28,359 bases of DNA from an uncultured Clostridia bacterium (GTDB lineage: Bacteria > Bacillota > Clostridia > UBA1381): NCBI GenBank assembly GCA_944391635.1, contig CALXUL010000068.1, forward strand, positions 1-28,359, in the 5' to 3' direction. The first letter of the stretch is position 1; every line of letters starts with the position of its first letter. Shown piece by piece: positions 7,312 through 14,530 of this stretch. The translations under genes and the position numbers were made by a program. The notes under the pieces are model-generated. The model was not told the origin of the DNA, ran no database searches, and saw nothing but the letters and a program-made list of their open reading frames with translations.

Positions 7312-9474
7312 ATGTTTGAATCTAAAAAAATAAGCTTATTTATTGTTGCTGCATTAATGGCAGCAGTTATTCCATGTAGAATCTCAAATGCATCACCCGT
7401 TGACTCAGAAAAACAGTTTATGGAAGATTTTGAAAGCTATAGTATAGCTGAGGTTTATGATGAAGATAACAATCTAAAAAATGCACGGCCTGCTGACGGA
7501 GATTACTCTGATATTGCTACATATCCGAATGGAACGGCAAGCGTATACGAAGGAAATGCTGCAAATAATATAGCAGTCAAAGATTGTGATGGTAATGATG
7601 TATATGGCGGGTTACCGGGCTGGTATGGATATCTAAATGGAAATGATACCAAATATAATCAATATAATAGAAGATTATCCGTTTATAGGTATTTAAAATA
7701 TAATAAAGACGAAACTAATCAGACGAAATTTTTAAAAATGGAACCCAAAGCGGGTACATATCAGCCACAAGCCATGGCGAAGATAGAACGTGAAAATGTT
7801 GATTTAGATAATTATTCATTCTTGTCTGCACGATTAAATATTTCTGGGAATTTGTTTAATGCTGGTGTTGAACTTACAATGGATGATTCAAACGGAGAAA
7901 TTGCCGCTTATAATCTTTTAAAATTCAACTTAGCAGCGGATGGTTCGGTGGATGTCAACTTTGCAGGTCAAAAAGTTGGAACAATATCATCGCTGTCTTC
8001 TTTTAACGAAGATGTTGTAGCAGATTGGTATACTATGGAGTATCGTATCTATAATAACGGCACACAGGCGCGTCATTCGCTTTTGCTCGTAAACGATGTT
8101 ACAAAGAATATAGTAGCAGATGTGAAATGGATGGTTATGGAAACGGGCAATGATTTTAAATGGTTAAAAGATACTCAATATGGTATTAGATTTTACGCTG
8201 AAAGTGACCTAAAACATCAAACCAGATTTTGTGTGGATGATATAAAGTTTGTTAAAGATAGCTTTACAGAGGATTTTAGCAGCTATAATACAAAGTACGA
8301 TGTTGGAGAAGGCAGAATAATAAATGCTCCCGGCGGTAATACCAATCTATCTGTATATGCGGAAAATGGCGTATATGAAGGTAATTTACAGAAAAATAAC
8401 AGTATACTCAGAACAATTGGTACAGATGGAAATATAAAGTATGAGAAGGTAAACGGAAATGTTCCGTTTTGGCAGGGATATATGGGAGTTCCTCATAAAC
8501 AGCCTATAACAGGCCGCTGGGAGATGAGATGTAATATTGCAAAAGCATCCGATTATATAAAAGATAGTTTTTTTGGCGGTAATAACATTATATATATGGC
8601 GCCTAAAACTACTAATACAAATGATACAATATATCAGGGCAGGGCATATGCCGGTATGGAAAGCGCTGATTTTTCAGATGGTACGCAGTGGCTGACTACT
8701 TTGGTACTTGAGAGCGGCGGCGGGGTTGATAAAGGTCAATTTAAACTTCAACTAACAAAAGGCCGTTCAATTGACAGCGCCAATGCACCTCAAGGGAATT
8801 ATGTGGATTATGACGGCATATCACATGCTGCATATTTAGATGTACTTACATTTGACCTTGAATCTAAAAAAATGTACTTTGCCGGTTCAGAACTTAGTGG
8901 AACCTTTGTGTTTGATAATAAATATGATGTATATTACACGCTTGACAGGACAGGTGACATACCGATGCATTCGATAAAAATTGTCGATGCACAGACTAAT
9001 ACTGAAGTTACATCTTCGGAAAAAATTCCTGTTTCAGGTTTTGACTTTACAGGAGATATGATAGGCTTCAGATATGCCGCACTGTCTGATGAAAATATAG
9101 TGGGACATCACGTTAAAGCATTCATAAGAAAACTTGGATTTGAAAAATTTTTCGGAAGCAATGTTACAGGGATAGACGATGATGTTTACATTGATAGTGC
9201 GGTTAGTGATGAATCGGGTATTAGTTACAAAATAGTATCAGAACTAAACAAGGATGTTATGTTAATTTATTCTAATTATATTAATGGCAATTTAAACTAT
9301 GTAAAACTTGTGCCATTAACACTTAACAGTGGTGTAAATGAAGGAGTTATATCGGATACAAGTACTTATGGCGAGGGAAAATTGTTAGTATGGGATAATT
9401 TTGATTCAATAAACCCCATGGCAAAACCCTATAATGTTTTATTGATGCAAGAGCAATCTGATTTTATAAATTAG
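7312..9474 (+). CDS. secreted protein with modules A and B
   Basis: Exported protein of 720 residues. I start it at 7312, after GGAAAGGG, because the next residues form a signal peptide (KKISLFIVAALMAAVI, cleavage near SNA|SP); an upstream in-frame ATG at 7258 lies inside the previous gene. Module A (about 38-320) is close to that of its two neighbours. Module B (about 322-610) starts with TEDFSSYN, contains YEGNLQKNN, GYMGVPHKQPI and a MESADFSDGTQW segment, and has a matching copy in the next protein. The last 100 residues are an Ig-like domain ending in LLVWDNFDSINPMAKPY, a C-terminal type I associate with clostridial secreted proteins. No catalytic motif. Probably a multivalent glycan-binding surface protein. 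Confidence 0.8.
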   Translation: MFESKKISLFIVAALMAAVIPCRISNASPVDSEKQFMEDFESYSIAEVYDEDNNLKNARPADGDYSDIATYPNGTASVYEGNAANNIAVKDCDGNDVYGGLPGWYGYLNGNDTKYNQYNRRLSVYRYLKYNKDETNQTKFLKMEPKAGTYQPQAMAKIERENVDLDNYSFLSARLNISGNLFNAGVELTMDDSNGEIAAYNLLKFNLAADGSVDVNFAGQKVGTISSLSSFNEDVVADWYTMEYRIYNNGTQARHSLLLVNDVTKNIVADVKWMVMETGNDFKWLKDTQYGIRFYAESDLKHQTRFCVDDIKFVKDSFTEDFSSYNTKYDVGEGRIINAPGGNTNLSVYAENGVYEGNLQKNNSILRTIGTDGNIKYEKVNGNVPFWQGYMGVPHKQPITGRWEMRCNIAKASDYIKDSFFGGNNIIYMAPKTTNTNDTIYQGRAYAGMESADFSDGTQWLTTLVLESGGGVDKGQFKLQLTKGRSIDSANAPQGNYVDYDGISHAAYLDVLTFDLESKKMYFAGSELSGTFVFDNKYDVYYTLDRTGDIPMHSIKIVDAQTNTEVTSSEKIPVSGFDFTGDMIGFRYAALSDENIVGHHVKAFIRKLGFEKFFGSNVTGIDDDVYIDSAVSDESGISYKIVSELNKDVMLIYSNYINGNLNYVKLVPLTLNSGVNEGVISDTSTYGEGKLLVWDNFDSINPMAKPYNVLLMQEQSDFIN
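7549..7636 (+). repeat. 88-bp exact direct repeat, copy 1
   Basis: Identical base for base to 9737-9824, 2188 bp further on. It encodes EGNAANNIAVKDCDGNDVYG plus the following residues up to WYGYL in module A. Flanking sequence in the two genes diverges at once. Confidence 0.95.
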
Positions 9475-9508
9475 TAAAAATATTTATTATTTATAGACAG
9501 GAGTAGTT

Positions 9509-12500
9509 ATGAAAGGTGTATTAAATGTAATTCCGGTTTTGTTTATAACAATATCTATGTTTCAAGTGCAAACATTTGCTGAAAATACTGATCCTGAGTC
9601 TTGGTTTATGGAAGATTTTGAAAGCTATGGCATCACAGAAATTTATGACAGTAATGATATTTTAAAAAACGCCAGACCGGTTGATGGCGATTATTCTGAT
9701 ACTTCAGCATACCCTAATGGTACTGCAAGTGCTTATGAAGGAAATGCTGCAAATAATATAGCAGTCAAAGATTGTGATGGTAATGATGTATATGGCGGGT
9801 TACCGGGCTGGTATGGATATCTAAGCGGCAGTGATACTCAACACAATCGTTATAATAGACGTCTAAGTGTTACAAAATTGCAGAATTTCCATAATGCAGA
9901 GATAAATAATACAAAATTTTTAAAAATAGAACCAAGAGTAAATGAAAACATTCAAAATGGTGAGGCTTTTTTCTGCCGTAATAACATTGATTTAGAAGCA
10001 TATTCTTTTTTTACCGCTAGGGTGAGTATTTCCCAGATACATCAAGCCGGTTTCGGTATTATTGAAAATTTGAATGAAGATACTGGTGAATACGATGCGT
10101 TTTACAATGTAATAGATTTCAGCAAATCAGAAAACGGTAGTGTCAATGTGTATTTTGACGGTGAAAAGAAAGCAGAAATTGCATTATCATCATTTAAGAA
10201 TGGTCAGGCTCTGGATTGGTACACGTTTGAATACAGGATTTTTCGTAACGCTCTTTCGTCAAGGCATATGCTGCTTATGGTAAATGACAGAACAAATGAT
10301 GTCATAGTTAATGTTGGCTGGACAGCTATGAATTCAAACAGTGAATTTTCATGGGAATATGAATCAAAGTATGGTATGGGTTTTTATGTAAATGCAGAAT
10401 ATACAATGCCTCAGACGAGAATGCTTGTAGATGACATAAAATTTACTAAAGATAACTTTGAAATTGATTTTAATTCATATAACATTAACACGTTTACAAA
10501 ACAGGGTGTACAGCAAAACATTTTATTGAATGGTTTTGGCGGCAATGAGAACATTTCTGAAGTTTACAGTGCGGGTCAATATCAAGGTAATTTTCAGAAA
10601 AACAACTATGTCTATGCGACAATAGGAACATCAAATAATCCGCAATATCAAAAAGTTTTCGGTAATGTGCCATTTATACAGGGATATATGACACAAAGAA
10701 TTGACTCAATAAATAAAATAACGAACAGTGTTTGGAGTCACCGATGTAATATTGTAAAAGCTGACAGCATAGGACTGGGAACTTTGTATGGTCAGAATCA
10801 AATTGCATGGCTTTGTCCTAAAACTTCAGAGGATGGAAACCCGATGTCATCTTATATGGGAATGGAAAGCGCGGACTTTTCAGATAGAACAATTTGGTCT
10901 ACTCAGATAGTTTTACCTGAAAAGAGCAATGGAAATGTCAAAATGCAGCTTACAAAGGGCAGATCTATTACGTCTGCAAACAATGCTGAGGCTACATATG
11001 ACGGAAACTCACATCAATCATATTTTGACGTTATTGAATTTGATTTGGAATCGCGAAAAATAATATTTAACGGTGAGGAACTGGGAGTTTGTTTTTCATA
11101 TCAGATTCCGTATACGGTAGATTATACTGTGGATACAAGAGGACAAACTCCTAAGCATCTTATTAAAATAACAGATGAAAACGGTACGGTATTGGTTAGT
11201 ACAGAGTTTACCGAGTTAAGCGGGTTTGATTTTAACGGGAATATAATAGGTTTTAGATATTTGGTTAACGCATCTGCGGAAAAGGATTCTATAAGTAAGG
11301 CGGCAATAAGAAAGATATATTTTAATAAAGAATTTGGCGCTGATGCGACCGGTATACCTGAAACGGTTGATCTGGAATTAAATACCAATAATGTTATAAA
11401 AACAGTCGGAAGAGAAATGTATGGAATAAATTTTGAATGGGGCGGGCAGTACGGTATTTATATGACCGCAAATAATTCTTCAATAAACCCATCATATATT
11501 GATGCGTTTACAGGAATTGTTCCGATAGCAAGGGCAGCAGGTACTTCTTCCCAGGTAATAAAATGGAAATGGTCAATAGGAGATTATTCAGAACGTGAAA
11601 ACCAGCAATTTTGGCACTGGGATCCTTCAATTTTGTATTATGGGCCTGTAGAGTGGATTGATTCTGTTTATGAAATGATGGATGGACAGTCAAAATTTAT
11701 ATATGCTGTTAATCTTCCTAAACCTGACGGTACGGGAGACAGTCTTGAAGATATAAAAGATCTTGTTCGGTTTTTAACTCTTACGCCGGATGATGAACGT
11801 GCAGTAGGCTCTGATGGTATCAACTGGGCACAAAAAAGAGTGGATTTAGGAATTACAGACCCAGTAGAAATATATGCTTGGGAAATGGGTAATGAATTAG
11901 ACGCCGCAGGGTATAGTATAGACCAATATATAGAAATGAGTACCTCGACTATGGAAGCAATACGTTCTATTGACCCTGATGCAAAAATATCTATGCATAT
12001 TAAAACAAACTACGCAGCAGGCTGGGCGCAATGGCATGGAAAAATTTTAAACAGTGTTGGTGATGATATAGATTATTTATCTGTACACTACTATTATCAT
12101 CCTAAAACAGGTGTATGGGGACCAATAGCAAATTTGGAAGCGGACATTAAACAGATAACTGGGGATGACAGAATAAAAATTCTTGTTACAGAGCAGGCGT
12201 CATGGAGAATGGAGGAATATGGGGACACGTTTAAACATAGAATGCCGCATACAATGTTAGGTGTTCTGGGAACTTCAAATTTTTATGTGGATATGCTTAA
12301 TTATGAACAGGTAGTATCTTCAAATTATCATAGCGTGTACAGTTCTTCTTGGTGTGTTTGCTGGCCTGATAATGGCGTTGTTCATCGAACAGCGATTGCA
12401 GATTTAATTCAGATATATAATAAATACGGTGTAGGAAATGCGGTAGAATGTTCTGTTAATGCACCGCAAATTGATGTGATGGCTATTAAAACCGAAAGCG

Positions 12501-12997
12501 GTGTTAATTTAATTATTACCAACCGAAACCATACAGTTACCCAACTTGATTTGGGAGAAGAATACATTTTAACATCTTCTGCACAAATATATGCGGATAG
12601 TTATCGTTCTGATAGATTCTCCGGGTATGATGACATTTATTACATCGAAGATGATGAACCGAGAATAATCAGTACTTTTACACTTCCTGCAAACAGTGTG
12701 GTTGCATTGGAACTTTCAGAAACATCAGTTAATGCATTTGCGGAAATTACCGGAATTACTGACAATACCCTTCAATACAAAGTCAGTGTTCCTGCTGAGA
12801 ATAATTATACGATTGCATGTGCATTGTACGAAGATAATTTTCTGGATTCAGCAATTTTAGATGAGTTTCATATTTTTGCAGGAGTCCACACTCGCGAAGT
12901 ATCAGTCAGAGATATTGAAGGAAAAAGGATAAAACTTATGCTTCTTTCAGATACAAACACGTTAAAACCTTTATGTATCTTTGATTCAATACAATAA
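9509..12997 (+). CDS. secreted GH51-like glycosidase with modules A and B
   Basis: Largest protein of the locus, 1162 residues, exported (signal peptide 1-24, cleavage near TFA|EN). Order: module A (about 33-310), module B (about 312-612), a (beta/alpha)8 glycosidase domain (about 625-1030), an Ig-like end (about 1079-1162). The enzyme domain follows the GH51 alpha-L-arabinofuranosidase plan: YGINFEWGG, ARAAGTSSQVIKWKWSIG, YYGPVEWIDSVYEM, NWAQKRVDLG, then WEMGNELD with acid/base E796, and ILVTEQAS with nucleophile E895. After this comes a strand-rich segment (NLIITNRNHTVTQL), as in GH51. Expected role: releasing arabinofuranosyl side chains outside the cell. GH39 or another clan GH-A family is possible. 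It has no SLH or sortase signal, so attachment must be through the modules or a partner. Confidence 0.82.
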   Translation: MKGVLNVIPVLFITISMFQVQTFAENTDPESWFMEDFESYGITEIYDSNDILKNARPVDGDYSDTSAYPNGTASAYEGNAANNIAVKDCDGNDVYGGLPGWYGYLSGSDTQHNRYNRRLSVTKLQNFHNAEINNTKFLKIEPRVNENIQNGEAFFCRNNIDLEAYSFFTARVSISQIHQAGFGIIENLNEDTGEYDAFYNVIDFSKSENGSVNVYFDGEKKAEIALSSFKNGQALDWYTFEYRIFRNALSSRHMLLMVNDRTNDVIVNVGWTAMNSNSEFSWEYESKYGMGFYVNAEYTMPQTRMLVDDIKFTKDNFEIDFNSYNINTFTKQGVQQNILLNGFGGNENISEVYSAGQYQGNFQKNNYVYATIGTSNNPQYQKVFGNVPFIQGYMTQRIDSINKITNSVWSHRCNIVKADSIGLGTLYGQNQIAWLCPKTSEDGNPMSSYMGMESADFSDRTIWSTQIVLPEKSNGNVKMQLTKGRSITSANNAEATYDGNSHQSYFDVIEFDLESRKIIFNGEELGVCFSYQIPYTVDYTVDTRGQTPKHLIKITDENGTVLVSTEFTELSGFDFNGNIIGFRYLVNASAEKDSISKAAIRKIYFNKEFGADATGIPETVDLELNTNNVIKTVGREMYGINFEWGGQYGIYMTANNSSINPSYIDAFTGIVPIARAAGTSSQVIKWKWSIGDYSERENQQFWHWDPSILYYGPVEWIDSVYEMMDGQSKFIYAVNLPKPDGTGDSLEDIKDLVRFLTLTPDDERAVGSDGINWAQKRVDLGITDPVEIYAWEMGNELDAAGYSIDQYIEMSTSTMEAIRSIDPDAKISMHIKTNYAAGWAQWHGKILNSVGDDIDYLSVHYYYHPKTGVWGPIANLEADIKQITGDDRIKILVTEQASWRMEEYGDTFKHRMPHTMLGVLGTSNFYVDMLNYEQVVSSNYHSVYSSSWCVCWPDNGVVHRTAIADLIQIYNKYGVGNAVECSVNAPQIDVMAIKTESGVNLIITNRNHTVTQLDLGEEYILTSSAQIYADSYRSDRFSGYDDIYYIEDDEPRIISTFTLPANSVVALELSETSVNAFAEITGITDNTLQYKVSVPAENNYTIACALYEDNFLDSAILDEFHIFAGVHTREVSVRDIEGKRIKLMLLSDTNTLKPLCIFDSIQ
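9737..9824 (+). repeat. 88-bp exact direct repeat, copy 2
   Basis: Second copy of the segment at 7549-7636, in the corresponding place in module A. Identity without any silent change, between modules that differ elsewhere, suggests a recent gene conversion. Confidence 0.95.
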
Positions 12998-13018
12998 AGT
13001 TTTGGAAAGGAAAAAAAT

Positions 13019-14530
13019 ATGTTTTACAATAAAAAGCTGAAGGCGGTTTGGTTACTTTCAATTATTGTATTTATACTTTCAAATTTCGAAGCAATGGCTG
13101 AAGAAAGTAAAGTCTATAAAATGACTGTTAATGAAGATAAAATTATTAATAATTTTAGCCCGTTAATGTATGGTATAAATCAGGAGTGGAGCATAGATAA
13201 TGCGTCGAACTATTATCTTAAGGAAGATTCATTAGAAACGGATCCCTTATTTATTGATTGCTATAAAGATATGATTCCGCTTGCAAGAATGGCAGGGAGT
13301 TCGTCGCAAGAGCATATCTGGAAAAATACTGTTGGTTTATTAAACGAGAGAAAAGAACAAAAATATTGGGGGATTACTGGAGTCAGCAGGTATGGAATGG
13401 TTGAATGGATAAAGAGTGTTAAAGCGGCGGATCCGGATGCAAAATTAACTTATACAGTGAATATTTTATCCGATAGTTTTGAGAATATGGCAGATGCAGT
13501 TGAATTTTTGCGTAGCGATGGAACGATAAATTATAACGGAGGAGTTAACTGGGGACAAAAACGTATTGAGTACGGTATTGAAGAACCGGTTGATATATTT
13601 ACGTTTGAAATAGGAAATGAAGTTGATCTTGTCGGAATCCCGGATGTGCAAGAATATATAAGACGCTGTAAATTGGCAATTGCAGCTATACGTTCGGTAG
13701 ATTCTGTTACTCCGATCAGCGTTCATGCGTGCACATCAGATGTTGCGACGCAAAGAAATTATGATACTTGGCACAGAGAGGTGTTGGAAGAGCTGGGAGA
13801 TTCTATAGATATGCTGAGCTATCATAATTATTATAAAATAGATGGTGATAACAAAGTACAGGAAACCGAGGCAAGAATAGCCCAGCTGATTTCTGAAATA
13901 AAAGCAATTACCGGAGATGATAGAATTAAAGTTTATCAATCTGAGCATGCATCAAACAGAGTGAATGCTTCAACAACTGCGGGTTATGACTTTGTTATGC
14001 CGCATACGATGAAGGGAACTATTGCTACGGCTGAGTATTTTCTAAGGATGATGTGGCATCCGGAAGTGGTTGCGGCAACGTATCATTCCACGCATAGTTC
14101 ATCTTGGTGTATCGCATATAGAGATGATGATGGAATAATGAAAAGAAGTGCCATAGGAGATCTTCTTAAGATGATGAAGGAATATGCTTGCGGGAATGTA
14201 GTAGAAAGCAATTTTGAAGGCTTTAAACAGTTTGAAGCGGCTAATGTTATGGGTCAGGCTTTAAAGACTGAAAAAGGCTTAAACATTGTATTGGTAAATA
14301 ATAGTGATTCTGAGAATACAGTAGAGTTAGAATTTAACGGGAAATATCGACTTGAAGGATACTCTTACATTCAATCTGATGATTATAAGGCTGACAATTA
14401 TATAGGTGTACATGGTATAAATGTTGATGATGTTACGGTGAATTCAGATTCTGAGATTCGGTCTTATGTAATGCCAAAATATTCTGTTACAATATTACGG
14501 CTTGAAAAAACAGAGGAGGTAAATCCATGA
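13019..14530 (+). CDS. secreted stand-alone GH51-like glycosidase
   Basis: Exported enzyme of 503 residues, a paralogue of the glycosidase domain in the preceding gene. Signal peptide about 1-28 (cleavage near AMA|EE). Matching landmarks: YGINQEWSIDN, LARMAGSSSQEHIWKNTVG, YGMVEWIKSV, NWGQKRIEYG, FEIGNEVD with acid/base E201 (N200-E201), YQSEHAS with nucleophile candidate E309. The beta-sandwich end is present (LNIVLVNNSDSENTVELEF), but modules A and B are absent. The nucleophile is followed by His (SEHAS) where the longer enzyme has Gln (TEQAS), and the segment after YGI differs, so the two probably cut different linkages. It starts after GGAAAGGA and its stop overlaps the next start by 4 bp, so the two are coupled. 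Confidence 0.82.
   Translation: MFYNKKLKAVWLLSIIVFILSNFEAMAEESKVYKMTVNEDKIINNFSPLMYGINQEWSIDNASNYYLKEDSLETDPLFIDCYKDMIPLARMAGSSSQEHIWKNTVGLLNERKEQKYWGITGVSRYGMVEWIKSVKAADPDAKLTYTVNILSDSFENMADAVEFLRSDGTINYNGGVNWGQKRIEYGIEEPVDIFTFEIGNEVDLVGIPDVQEYIRRCKLAIAAIRSVDSVTPISVHACTSDVATQRNYDTWHREVLEELGDSIDMLSYHNYYKIDGDNKVQETEARIAQLISEIKAITGDDRIKVYQSEHASNRVNASTTAGYDFVMPHTMKGTIATAEYFLRMMWHPEVVAATYHSTHSSSWCIAYRDDDGIMKRSAIGDLLKMMKEYACGNVVESNFEGFKQFEAANVMGQALKTEKGLNIVLVNNSDSENTVELEFNGKYRLEGYSYIQSDDYKADNYIGVHGINVDDVTVNSDSEIRSYVMPKYSVTILRLEKTEEVNP

Noticed and set aside
5754..12997. Cohesin-dockerin type assembly
   Set aside because: No dockerin duplicated calcium-loop pair and no cohesin-like sequence was found in the secreted proteins; the DVNNDG segment at about 20133 is single.
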